Notes: generated by a model not told the origin, from the sequence alone. A stretch of 8,585 nucleotides of DNA from Candidatus Bathyarchaeota archaeon ex4484_135 (GCA_002255025.1 NJEJ01000038.1:1-8585), one strand, 5' to 3'; shown: positions 1 to 5,817, numbered from the stretch's first letter. Numbers and translations: made by a program.

Positions 1-1176
1 AAGCTGTACTCGGCCGTGGAGTCGGATGAGGACCCCGAGGCCTCCATATCCGAGATAATGAGGGCCTACGAGGTCCGCGAGGAATGGGCCGTCCAGCTCG
101 TGAGATCGATATGCATTAAGTGCCTCGAGGGCTTTAAGGAAACGCTGTCCAAGCTCGGGATAGAATTTGACCGCTGGGATTGGGAGAGCGACCTCCTCTG
201 GAGAGGTAAGGTCTCTGAGGTCTTGGCCCGTTTGGAAGAATCAGGATTCGTCGAGATAAGGGGAGGAGCCCTCGAGCTCGATGCCGACAGCGTGGCCGAG
301 AGGTTCGGCCTCAAGGAGGAGCTAGGCCTCTCAAGCACTTTCAAGGTGCCTCCCCTGACGCTCACCAGGTCAGACGGCACGACGCTCTACGTGGCCAGGG
401 ACATAGCTTACACGCTTGAGAAGTTCGAGGACTCAAATGCAGATGAAGTCATCAACGTCATAGGGGCCGACCAGAAGCTGGCCCAGATGCACATCAAGAT
501 AGCACTCCACGCCATGGGGGAGCACGAGAAGGCCCGCAAGCTCGTCCACTTCTCCTACAGCCTAGTCAGGATACCCGGCACGAAGATGTCGTCTAGGAGG
601 GGCCGCTTCATAACTCTCGACGGGCTGATGGAAGAGGCCGTGGCAAGGGCTTACGAGGAGATACCCAAGCACTCGCCTGACCTGCCGGAGGCCGAGAGAG
701 CTAAGGTTGCTGAGGCCGTCGGCATAGGAGCCCTCAAGTTCGCCCTCCTGGCCCAGGACCCAGATAAGGAGGTCGTGTTCACCTGGAACAGGGTGCTCAA
801 CTTCGAGGCCAACTCGGCCCCCTACGTCCAGTACACGCATGCGAGGGCCTGCAGCATCTTGAGGAAAGCAGGCAGGGAGCCCGAGCAGCTAGACTACGGC
901 CTCCTCAAGCACCCGCTCGAGCGTGAGCTCGTGTTGGCTGTAGCACGCTTCCCAGAGGTCGTGGCGAACGCCGCTGACAGCCTGAGGCCCGACGCGGTGG
1001 CCAACTTCGCCGTCTACCTCTCGGACAAGTTCAATTCCTTTTACGCTAGCCTCCCGGTCCTCAGGGCCGAGCCCAAGGGCTTATCTGACGCTAGACTGGC
1101 CCTCGTGAAGGCCGTGAGAATCGTCCTCAGGAACGCCCTGGACCTCCTGGGCATAGAGGCACTAGAACGCATGTAG
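1..1176 (+). CDS. argS: Arginyl-tRNA synthetase, 3' part (5' end outside window)
   Basis: Class I aminoacyl-tRNA synthetase that charges tRNA-Arg in the cytoplasm. The frame is open from base 1 through a TAG at 1174-1176, giving 391 residues of a protein usually about 550-650 long, so the HIGH-motif N-terminus is missing. Recognisable parts, in order: the RWDWESDL segment, YVARDIAYTLEKF, VIGADQKLAQMH, and the KMSKS-type loop as KMSSRRG at nt 583-603. A DALR-type anticodon-binding helical domain follows, with NSAPYVQYTHARA. The C-terminal end is typical (LDLLGIEALERM). The GTG at base 16 is internal and not a start. The next gene begins 50 nt downstream behind its own promoter-like box, so argS probably ends its own unit. 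Identification is secure; only completeness is lacking. Confidence 0.95.
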   Translation, partial: KLYSAVESDEDPEASISEIMRAYEVREEWAVQLVRSICIKCLEGFKETLSKLGIEFDRWDWESDLLWRGKVSEVLARLEESGFVEIRGGALELDADSVAERFGLKEELGLSSTFKVPPLTLTRSDGTTLYVARDIAYTLEKFEDSNADEVINVIGADQKLAQMHIKIALHAMGEHEKARKLVHFSYSLVRIPGTKMSSRRGRFITLDGLMEEAVARAYEEIPKHSPDLPEAERAKVAEAVGIGALKFALLAQDPDKEVVFTWNRVLNFEANSAPYVQYTHARACSILRKAGREPEQLDYGLLKHPLERELVLAVARFPEVVANAADSLRPDAVANFAVYLSDKFNSFYASLPVLRAEPKGLSDARLALVKAVRIVLRNALDLLGIEALERM

Positions 1177-1185
1177 CAGGCTCAT

Positions 1186-1193
1186 GCTTAAAT
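1186..1193 (+). promoter_or_regulatory. TATA-like box upstream of the small Cys/His protein
   Basis: GCTTAAAT is an AT-rich box in a GC-rich background just after the argS stop. Its centre is about 37 nt before the GTG start at 1227, which fits an archaeal TATA box driving a transcript with a leader of about 10 nt. A Shine-Dalgarno-like AGGCGGTG at 1212-1219 lies 7 nt before the start. Inferred from position and composition only. Confidence 0.45.
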
Positions 1194-1226
1194 GCCCTAC
1201 GCCCGCCCCGTAGGCGGTGTCAGGAC

Positions 1227-1439
1227 GTGACGCTTGAGGAAGAAATCGAGGAGGAAATGGAGGCCGGGGAGGAGAAGCCAGAGGTCAAGGTGGCCGCGGC
1301 CGTCGCGGTCAGGTGTCCGCACGAGGAGAAGCTCGATGCCATAATAGTGATTTACGAGGACGGCTCCATGGAATTCATCTGCCCCCTCGACGTGGCCAAC
1401 GAGTGCGACCACGAGTGCCCGTACAGGGTGCTGACCTGA
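1227..1439 (+). CDS. Small Cys/His-rich protein, probably zinc-binding, function unknown
   Basis: I do not recognise this 70-residue protein. The first 19 residues are very acidic (EEEIEEEMEAGEE). The rest looks like a small metal-binding fold: Cys30-Pro-His32, then a beta-like stretch LDAIIVIYEDGSMEF, then Cys52, Cys60, His62 and Cys64. That set is consistent with one zinc site. The GTG start is preferred because AGGCGGTG ends 7 nt before it; the internal ATG at 1257 would remove the acidic tail but has no good ribosome site. It sits alone between argS and adkA, each gap holding a TATA-like box, so it may be transcribed by itself. It is likely real because codon usage matches its neighbours, the Cys/His spacing is orderly, and it has its own start signals. 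Confidence 0.75.
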   Translation: MTLEEEIEEEMEAGEEKPEVKVAAAVAVRCPHEEKLDAIIVIYEDGSMEFICPLDVANECDHECPYRVLT

Positions 1440-1451
1440 GGGAGGCGTGAG

Positions 1452-1459
1452 GCTTAAGC
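1452..1459 (+). promoter_or_regulatory. TATA-like box upstream of adkA
   Basis: GCTTAAGC, a perfect 8-bp palindrome, is centred about 34 nt before the adkA ATG. It resembles the GCTTAAAT box before the preceding gene. The ribosome site AAGGCGGTGG at 1476-1485 lies between it and the start. It probably starts the adkA-DUF106-rpl34e-cmk transcript. Inferred from sequence only. Confidence 0.45.
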
Positions 1460-1489
1460 ACCACAAGGGGCCGTTAAGGCGGTGGAAGG

Positions 1490-2086
1490 ATGGCCAGGAA
1501 GGTAGCAATAGTAACCGGCATACCGGGCGTGGGGAAGACCACCGTCTGCAAGGAGACAGAGGCCCTAGCGGCCCAGGAGGGCATAAAGCTGAAGGTCTTG
1601 AACTTCGGGGACGTGATGGTCGAGATAATGGAGAGATCCGGCCGGCCGCTGCACAGGGATAGGCTAAGGAAGATGGACATCAGCTCCCAGAAGGTAATCC
1701 AGGCCCAGGCGGCCGCCAAGCTCGCGAAGGCCATAGAATCGGCGGATGAGCACGTGATAATAGACACGCACATGATAATCAGGACCGGGACGGGCTACCT
1801 GCCCGGCCTGCCCAAGCACGTCCTAGATGTCCTAAAGCCCGATTTCCTAGTCCTCATAGAAACGGACCCGGAGGAGATAGCGGCCCGCAGGACCAAGGAC
1901 CTTGCTGCTGGCGAGAGGCTTAGGGACGTCAGGGTCATGGAGGAGCTGAAGGAGGAACTGGAGTTCTCACGTATGGTGGCCTCGGCCTGCTCCGTCCTGA
2001 CGGGTGCACCGGTCGTCATAATAAAGAACCCGACGGGAGGCCAGAAGGAAGCTGCTAAGGCCCTCCTAGAGCTCTTTAGGGGGTAG
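1490..2086 (+). CDS. adkA: Archaeal-type adenylate kinase
   Basis: Converts ATP + AMP to 2 ADP in the cytoplasm. At 198 residues it has the usual length of the archaeal AdkA family, which is distinct from bacterial Adk. The P-loop GIPGVGKTT is at residues 10-18. The NFGDVM segment and the central VIIDTHMIIRTGTGYLPGLP, the family's substrate-binding region, follow. The stretch IETDPEEIAARRTKD then corresponds to the lid/arginine region. The ATG at 1490 is preceded by AAGGCGGTGG and places the P-loop at the normal distance from the N-terminus. Only 7 nt separate its stop from the next start, so the two are probably co-transcribed. In many archaea this gene follows secY; here argS and a small gene precede it. 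Confidence 0.95.
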   Translation: MARKVAIVTGIPGVGKTTVCKETEALAAQEGIKLKVLNFGDVMVEIMERSGRPLHRDRLRKMDISSQKVIQAQAAAKLAKAIESADEHVIIDTHMIIRTGTGYLPGLPKHVLDVLKPDFLVLIETDPEEIAARRTKDLAAGERLRDVRVMEELKEELEFSRMVASACSVLTGAPVVIIKNPTGGQKEAAKALLELFRG

Positions 2087-2093
2087 GGCCTGC

Positions 2094-2564
2094 TTGCCGT
2101 GGCCCATACCGACATCCACTTACCTGGCCGTCCTAGCGGCCCTCGGCATGACGGTCCTCAACATAGCCCTGAACAGCTTGCTGATAGACAAGAAGAAGCT
2201 CGCCAGGCTCAGGCAGGAGTTCAAGGAGTACGAGAAGCTGTTCAAGAAGGCCCTCAGGGCCAAAGATGAGAAGGCGAGGCTTAAGGCCGAGAGGAGGTTC
2301 AAGAAGAGGCTTGCCCACTTCGAGAAGATAAGGAGCGAGCTCATGTGGGAGCAGTCTAAGGCCTTCATATCCATGGTCGTCAGCCTGTTCATAATCCTGT
2401 TCGTCTTGATACCCTACTTCGGCCAGAGGACGACCATAGCCTACCTGCCCATAGGCCTCCAGAGGCCTGGCGTCTCTCTCAGCTTCGTGTTCTGGTACAT
2501 GATATGCGGCCTGGCCTTCGGAACACTTATACAGAGGGCCTTCGGTATCAGCCTGACCGAGTAG
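2094..2564 (+). CDS. DUF106/EMC3-type membrane protein (archaeal Oxa1/YidC/Get1-like insertase)
   Basis: A 156-residue integral membrane protein of the archaeal DUF106 family, related to the Oxa1/YidC/Get1/EMC3 membrane-insertase superfamily. The visible architecture is the Get1-like one. TM1 is at about residues 8-31. A long, highly charged helix (about 32-86, rich in K, E and R) probably forms a coiled coil on the cytoplasmic side. TM2 is at about 90-112 (ISMVVSLFIILFVLIPYF) and TM3 at about 125-150 (LSFVFWYMICGLAFGTL). The start is TTG, with the G-rich end of adkA (about 2078-2087) as a possible ribosome site; no better in-frame start precedes TM1. Its place between adkA and rpl34e matches the common archaeal gene order, and co-translational protein insertion fits ribosomal neighbours. 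Confidence 0.88.
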   Translation: MPWPIPTSTYLAVLAALGMTVLNIALNSLLIDKKKLARLRQEFKEYEKLFKKALRAKDEKARLKAERRFKKRLAHFEKIRSELMWEQSKAFISMVVSLFIILFVLIPYFGQRTTIAYLPIGLQRPGVSLSFVFWYMICGLAFGTLIQRAFGISLTE

Positions 2565-2577
2565 GAGATGGATAGCC

Positions 2578-2868
2578 ATGCCTAGGCCAGCCCTACGGTC
2601 CAGGAGCCTGAGGAGGGTTAAGGTCAGGACGCCGGGCGGGAGGGTGGTCATCCACTACGAGCGTAGGAAGCCCAGCCTAGCGAGGTGCGGCATCTGCGGT
2701 GCCGTACTCTCTGGCGTGCCGAGGGAGAGGCCATCTAAGCTCAGGAAGCTAGCCCACACGGAGCGGAGGCCAGAGAGGCCCTACGGTGGCGTGATATGCC
2801 CGAGGTGCCTGAGGAGGGGCCTGATAAATGCGGTCAGAACCCTCAGGTCGCCCCAGCCAGCGAGCTGA
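2578..2868 (+). CDS. rpl34e: Large-subunit ribosomal protein eL34
   Basis: A 96-residue basic protein of the 50S subunit, of the archaeal/eukaryotic eL34 family absent from bacteria. The N-terminus MPRPALRSRSLRRVKVRTPGGRVV is characteristic. Two zinc-knuckle pairs are present, CGIC at residues 37-40 and CPRC at 74-77, separated by an Arg/Lys-rich stretch. The ATG is preceded by AGGAGATGG starting at 2563, overlapping the upstream stop codon, so translation is probably coupled to the DUF106 gene. The C-terminal tail after residue 82 (INAVRTLRSPQPAS) overlaps the most upstream possible cmk start at 2828. Confidence 0.93.
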   Translation: MPRPALRSRSLRRVKVRTPGGRVVIHYERRKPSLARCGICGAVLSGVPRERPSKLRKLAHTERRPERPYGGVICPRCLRRGLINAVRTLRSPQPAS

Positions 2869-2884
2869 AGGCAAGGCCAAATTA

Positions 2885-3457
2885 GTGATATGTATTTCTG
2901 GCCTCTCAGGGACGGGCAAAAGCACTATAGGCCGTGAGCTGGCCAGGCACTACGGCCTCAGATACGTATCTGGTGGCGAGGCCCTCAGGAAGAAGGCCCG
3001 TGAGCTGGGCTATCGCCCTTCCGGCCCGGGCTGGTGGGAGGGGCCAGAGGGCATGAAGTTCATGGAGGAGAGGCTGAAGAACCCGAGGTTCGACAGGGAA
3101 GTAGATGAGTGGCTCATGAGCTTAGCGGAGGAAGGCGACGTGGTCATAGACAGCTGGACGATAGCCCAACTCTTCAAGAGGTCCAGCTGCCTAAAGGTAT
3201 GCCTCTACGGCTCCGAGGAGGTCCGGGCGAGGAGGGTGGCTGGCCGGGATGGCGTTTCGCCCGAGGAAGCCCTAAGGGCCCTGAGGAAGAAGGAGGAGAA
3301 GACCAGACAGATATACGAGCGTATATATGGCTTTGACCTCTGGGACCTGAGCCCATATGACCTGATAGTAGATACGGACAACCTTAGCCCCGACGAGGTC
3401 ATAAGGGCCGTGAAGGCCGTGGTAGAATCCATGGTGGCGAGGGGCGAGTTCCGCTAA
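2885..3457 (+). CDS. cmk: Cytidylate kinase, archaeal type
   Basis: Phosphorylates CMP/dCMP using ATP in the cytoplasm. With the GTG start at 2885 the protein has 190 residues, near the family's usual length. The P-loop GLSGTGKST is then at residues 6-14, directly after the first beta strand, as in archaeal Cmk. Further landmarks are YVSGGEALRKKARELGY (CMP-binding region), VVIDSWTIAQLF, the lid region YGSEEVRARRVAGRDG, and a family-typical C-terminus with FDLWDLSPYDLIVDTDNLSP. An in-frame ATG at 2828 would add 19 Ser/Arg-rich residues and overlap rpl34e by 41 nt; it has GAGGAGG 10 nt upstream. I prefer 2885 on homology, but 2828 cannot be excluded. The stop overlaps the TATA-like box of rpl14e. 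Confidence 0.9.
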   Translation: MICISGLSGTGKSTIGRELARHYGLRYVSGGEALRKKARELGYRPSGPGWWEGPEGMKFMEERLKNPRFDREVDEWLMSLAEEGDVVIDSWTIAQLFKRSSCLKVCLYGSEEVRARRVAGRDGVSPEEALRALRKKEEKTRQIYERIYGFDLWDLSPYDLIVDTDNLSPDEVIRAVKAVVESMVARGEFR

Positions 3458-3461
3458 TATA
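3454..3461 (+). promoter_or_regulatory. TATA-like box upstream of rpl14e
   Basis: CTAATATA overlaps the cmk stop codon and lies about 43 nt before the rpl14e GTG. Transcription would begin near 3484, just before the duplicated ribosome site. It may give rpl14e a second, internal promoter within the housekeeping string. Inferred from composition and spacing. Confidence 0.4.
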
Positions 3462-3482
3462 GGTCCCTCAGGGCCCCTCTAG

Positions 3483-3502
3483 GAGGCGAGGTGAGGCGAG
3501 GT
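3483..3502 (+). repeat. Tandem 10-bp duplication carrying the rpl14e ribosome site
   Basis: GAGGCGAGGT occurs twice in perfect tandem (3483-3492 and 3493-3502). The first copy, with the bases around it, contributes GGAGG (3482-3486) and GAGGTGA (3488-3494), a strong match to an archaeal anti-Shine-Dalgarno sequence, 6 nt before the start. The second copy runs into the GTG start at 3501. The duplication thus spans the ribosome-binding site and the start codon. Confidence 0.8.
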
Positions 3503-3791
3503 GCCAGCCATAGAGGTCGGCCGGATCTGCGTGAAGATAGCTGGCCGCGAGTCAGGCCGGAAGTGCGTCATAGTGGACATAATTGACGATAACTTCGTCT
3601 TAGTGACGGGCCCAAAGGCCCTGACGGGCGTGAAGAGGAGGAGGGCAAACATAAAGCACCTCGAGCCGACCGAGCTGAAAGTGGAGATAAGGCGTGGTGC
3701 CGATGACGAAGAGGTCATGAAGGCCATAGAGGAAGCTGGCCTGAAGGAATGGATGGCGGAGCCCGTCAAGCCGAAGCTCAAGCCCTTCTAG
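3501..3791 (+). CDS. rpl14e: Large-subunit ribosomal protein eL14
   Basis: A 96-residue 50S protein of the eL14 family (archaea and eukaryotes). The N-terminal half is a KOW/SH3-like barrel: EVGRICVKIAGRESGRKCVIVDIID, then NFVLVTGPKALTGVKRRRANIKHLEPT. The C-terminal part is a short helix with a basic tail (EWMAEPVKPKLKPF). The GTG start puts the family's conserved EVGR at residue 5, and the ribosome site is strong and duplicated. Its stop codon lies inside CTAG (3788-3791), which also holds the stop of the converging minus-strand gene. In many archaea cbf5 follows rpl14e directly; here about 360 nt with the foreign-looking small gene intervene. Confidence 0.93.
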   Translation: MPAIEVGRICVKIAGRESGRKCVIVDIIDDNFVLVTGPKALTGVKRRRANIKHLEPTELKVEIRRGADDEEVMKAIEEAGLKEWMAEPVKPKLKPF

Positions 3792-4021
3792 AGGCCCGTC
3801 CTTATGCCAGCCTTCTTGATGAGTTCTATGAAGTCCTCGAGGATGAGGCCTGATACTCGTTGAGCCAACCTTATATCGCTTGTTTCAACATAGAGTTCCA
3901 AGGCAGCTCTTAATCTTGGCGGTTGAGACCTTATGAAATTCCAATCAGCCATCTCCCGTCTTAACCGCCGTGCCTTACGCTCATATTCTTCCCATTTACG
4001 TCTGAGCTCCTCAGGAACCAC
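3788..4021 (-). CDS. Small antitoxin-like protein without a visible toxin partner
   Basis: A 77-residue protein. The N-terminal part is a charged helix (VPEELRRKWEEYERKARRLRRE). The C-terminal part, from ALELYVETSDIRLAQRV to FIELIKKAGI, resembles the C-terminal module of UPF0175-like antitoxins, where 'ALELY..gkIsl..AAelaGls..eFl..L...GI' is typical and a PIN-domain toxin is usually next door. That resemblance is from memory. The start is GTG at 4021, with GGGGGAG a few bases upstream on the minus strand. GC is about 48% over 3841-4020, against about 55-67% in sampled neighbouring lines. It uses TTA, CAA, CGG and CGA codons that neighbours rarely use, which suggests later arrival. The only other minus-strand coding signal would be upstream, and no toxin gene is visible. 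The frame stays open upstream (past 4100) without a start codon. Confidence 0.6.
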   Translation of the reverse strand: MVPEELRRKWEEYERKARRLRREMADWNFIRSQPPRLRAALELYVETSDIRLAQRVSGLILEDFIELIKKAGIRTGL

Positions 4022-4029
4022 GATCTCCC

Positions 4030-4059
4030 CCGACGTGCCTCTTTCCGCCTTGCCTCTTT
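4030..4059 (-). repeat. Imperfect 15-bp tandem repeat in the divergent intergenic region
   Basis: On the minus strand AAAGAGGCAAGGCGG is followed directly by AAAGAGGCACGTCGG, identical at 13 of 15 positions. It lies just upstream of the minus-strand antitoxin-like gene, between about 10 and 40 nt before its start, and about 90-120 nt upstream of cbf5. It could be an operator for the small gene, since many antitoxins repress themselves at repeats, or a replication-slippage remnant. Confidence 0.6.
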
Positions 4060-4122
4060 CTCCATGCCATATCGAGTCGGCAGCCGTTCTAATTAAGGAT
4101 TGACCGGCCGTGCTGCCACACG

Positions 4123-4130
4123 CTAATAAC
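4123..4130 (+). promoter_or_regulatory. TATA-like box of cbf5
   Basis: CTAATAAC is centred about 23-29 nt before the two candidate cbf5 starts (ATG 4150 and ATG 4156). No Shine-Dalgarno sequence is visible between it and the start. The geometry fits a leaderless or nearly leaderless transcript. The rest of 4022-4122 holds the tandem repeat and a second AT-rich patch (TTCTAATTAAGG near 4088-4099) that could serve the minus-strand gene; I see no RNA gene there. Confidence 0.45.
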
Positions 4131-4149
4131 TGCCCTCGGGCCGCACGTG

Positions 4150-5186
4150 ATGGCCATGGAGCTCAAGCCACCTTGGGCGGTGGAGAGGAAGATGCTGGTG
4201 AAGGCTGAGGACGAGACGGACCCGAGGTACGGCTACAAGCCGGAGGAGCGGCCCTTAGACGAGTACATACGCTTAGGCGTCATAAACTTGGACAAGCCAC
4301 CTGGCCCGACCAGCCATGAGGTGACGACCTGGGTGAAACGCATCCTGGGTGTGAGGAAGGCCGGGCACGGGGGGACCCTTGGGGCCCTGTGGGCCGGGGA
4401 GATCCCCGAGTGACCGGCGTGCTGCCCGTGGCCCTCGAGGACGCCGCCAAGTCCCTGATGGCCGTGTTGAACGCGGGCAAGGAATACGTGGCCGTCATGA
4501 AGCTCCACGGTGACGTGCCGAAGTCGAGGATAAAGGAGGTCATGTCTGAGTTCATCGGGCCCATTTACCAGAGGCCTCCCGTCAGGGCGTCCGTCAAGAG
4601 ACGCCTCAGGACGAGGACCATATACGAGCTCGAGGTCCTCGAGATAGAAGGCCGCCTGGTCCTGTTCCGAGTCGCCTGCGAGGCTGGGACCTACGTGAGG
4701 AAGCTCTGTGTGGACATAGGGAACGCCCTGGGCTGTGGTGCCCACATGCAGGAGCTGAGGAGGACCAGGGTGGGCTCCTTCACGGAAGACGATGCCGTGA
4801 CGCTCCACGAGCTATCGGAGGCCGTCTACCTCTGGCGTGAGGAAGGCGATGAGAAAGCCATAAGGCGTGTGGTGAGGCCTATGGAGCACATGCTCGCTAT
4901 CCTGCCCAAGATAGTGATACGTGATTCGGCCGTAGATGCCATATGCCATGGTGCCCAGCTAGCTGCCCCGGGCGTGCTGAGGTTGAGCGATGGCATAAAG
5001 CCTGGCGACATGGTCCTCATAACGACCTTGAAGGGCGAGGCCGTGGCCCTGGCCGAGGCCCTCGTGTCCAGCAGGGAGATACTGGCCATGAGGAAGGGCA
5101 TAGTGACCAAGACCCTCAGGGTCCTCATGAGGCCCGGCACTTATCCCAAGATGTGGGTCTCGCGTGAGGAGGTCGTGAAGGATTGA
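4150..5186 (+). CDS. cbf5: Cbf5 pseudouridine synthase, interrupted by a 20-nt intron: join(4150..4381,4402..5186)
   Basis: Catalytic subunit of the archaeal H/ACA ribonucleoprotein, which turns uridine into pseudouridine in rRNA; it can also act on tRNA U55. Spliced, it encodes 338 residues, a normal archaeal length. Exon 1 (232 nt) carries the N-terminal extension and the segment from LGVINLDKPPGPTSHEV to GHGGTL. Exon 2 (785 nt) continues with DPRVTGVLPVAL. Asp78, the catalytic aspartate, comes from the split codon G|AT. The GTYVRK motif is at about 173-178, and a PUA RNA-binding domain occupies about the last 85 residues. Without splicing, translation ends at TGA 4411-4413, before any catalytic residue. 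The ATG at 4156 is an equally possible start; GTG 4147 is less likely. The stop overlaps the TTG start of the following methyltransferase in TTGA (5183-5186). Confidence 0.93.
4371..4407 (+). other. Bulge-helix-bulge pre-mRNA intron in cbf5 (intron proper 4382-4401)
   Basis: This is the fold expected by the archaeal tRNA-splicing endonuclease. The outer helix pairs 4371-4375 (GGGGA) with 4403-4407 (UCCCC). The central 4-bp helix pairs 4376-4379 (CCCU) with 4396-4399 (GGGG), the last pair being G-U. The inner helix pairs 4383-4387 (GGCCC) with 4391-4395 (GGGCC), closed by the loop UGU (4388-4390). The two 3-nt bulges are UGG (4380-4382) and AGA (4400-4402). Cutting after the second base of each bulge removes exactly 20 nt and joins CTT-G to AT-CCC, giving Leu-Asp-Pro in frame. 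The reading frame and the fold therefore give the same boundaries independently. Introns of this kind in cbf5 are known from Crenarchaeota. Confidence 0.93.
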
Positions 5187-5800
5187 GGGCCAGGGCCGGG
5201 AGGCATGACCACTACTACGTCAGGAGGCCTTCTTCGCCCCTGAGGCTGGGCCTGATAAGGGCCCGCCTAAGGGACCGTTACTTCGAGTTCCTGACGGCCT
5301 CGGGCGTCTTCTCCAAGCGTAAGATCGACTTGGGCACGAGGCTCCTTATAGAAGTCATGGACCTGCCCGAGGAAGGCCTCGCCCTCGACGTGGGCTGCGG
5401 TTACGGTGCCATAGGCATAGTCGCTGCCGCCATAAGGCCGAAGCTCAAGGTTATCCTCACGGACGTGAATGAGAGGGCCATCTGGCTGGCCAAGAAGAAC
5501 GTGGAACGCAACTTAGTCGGCTCGAATGCCGAGGTCAGGCAGGGCTTCCTCTACGAGGCCGTTGAGGGTCTGCAGTTCGACGTCGTACTGTCCAACCCGC
5601 CCATAGCAGCCGGCATGAAGGTCGTGGAAGCCCTGATAAGAGGAGCCCACGAGAGGCTTAAGCCGGGAGGCTCGCTCCAGATAGTGGTCAGATCTAAGCT
5701 GAGCACGAGACCAAAGGCTTTCATGGAGAATTCCTTCGGCCACGTGGAGATAGTGGCCCGGAAGAGCGGTTACAGGGTCTTCCGGTCCTTTAAGGAGTAG
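5183..5800 (+). CDS. RsmC/small-domain-type SAM-dependent methyltransferase
   Basis: A class I methyltransferase of 205 residues with the archaeal RsmC-like N-terminus (HYYVRRPSSPLRLGLI, then FEFLTASGVFSKRKIDLGTRLLI). SAM-binding motif I is DVGCGYGAIG at residues 69-78, the acidic residue after strand 2 is in LTDVNERA (about 91-98), and motif IV is SNPPI at 136-140, the signature of enzymes that methylate exocyclic amino groups. By family it is likely an rRNA guanine-N2 methyltransferase similar to bacterial RsmC (16S G1207), but the target is not proven. The start is TTG, forming a 4-nt TTGA overlap with the cbf5 stop, with GAGGAGGT at 5166-5173 as ribosome site. Coupling with cbf5 fits a shared role in rRNA modification. 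Confidence 0.87.
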   Translation: MRARAGRHDHYYVRRPSSPLRLGLIRARLRDRYFEFLTASGVFSKRKIDLGTRLLIEVMDLPEEGLALDVGCGYGAIGIVAAAIRPKLKVILTDVNERAIWLAKKNVERNLVGSNAEVRQGFLYEAVEGLQFDVVLSNPPIAAGMKVVEALIRGAHERLKPGGSLQIVVRSKLSTRPKAFMENSFGHVEIVARKSGYRVFRSFKE

Positions 5801-5810
5801 GGGCAACTCC

Positions 5811-5817
5811 TAAATAT
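5811..5817 (+). promoter_or_regulatory. TATA-like box of the hdr/mvhD unit
   Basis: TAAATAT lies 11 nt after the methyltransferase stop and is centred 35 nt before the ATG at 5849. GGTGGGTGAG at 5839-5848 is the ribosome site. Everything from 5849 to the right edge is tightly packed, so this is the probable promoter of the whole energy-metabolism operon. Because the first gene encodes a winged-helix protein, autoregulation here is plausible but unproven. Confidence 0.5.

Noticed and set aside
16..1176. GTG at base 16 as the start of the first gene
   Set aside because: The frame is open from base 1 and the protein is clearly the interior and C-terminus of arginyl-tRNA synthetase, so the true start is outside the window.
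1447..1662. Plus-strand open frame overlapping the adkA start
   Set aside because: It lies mostly within adkA in another frame and its Gly/Arg-rich product has no recognisable features.
2133..2651. Long minus-strand open frame opposite the DUF106 gene
   Set aside because: It is a typical antisense shadow of GC-rich coding sequence; the plus-strand product has clear membrane segments and family features.
4022..4149. A possible small RNA gene (box C/D or H/ACA guide) between the antitoxin-like gene and cbf5
   Set aside because: No convincing C and D boxes or ACA-tailed hairpin could be made out by eye; the region is better explained as a divergent promoter with a tandem repeat.
4381..4400. 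cbf5 read as a frameshifted pseudogene or an assembly error
   Set aside because: The 20-nt insertion coincides with a complete bulge-helix-bulge whose predicted cuts restore the frame exactly; both flanking exons are otherwise well preserved through the PUA domain.
4233..4808. Long minus-strand open frame opposite cbf5
   Set aside because: It is an antisense shadow spanning the intron; the product has no family features, whereas the plus strand encodes Cbf5.
4389..5186. A separate gene starting at GTG 4389
   Set aside because: That GTG lies in the intron hairpin loop; the first residues before DPRVTG have no family match, and the protein would lack the conserved N-terminal strand of the Cbf5 fold.
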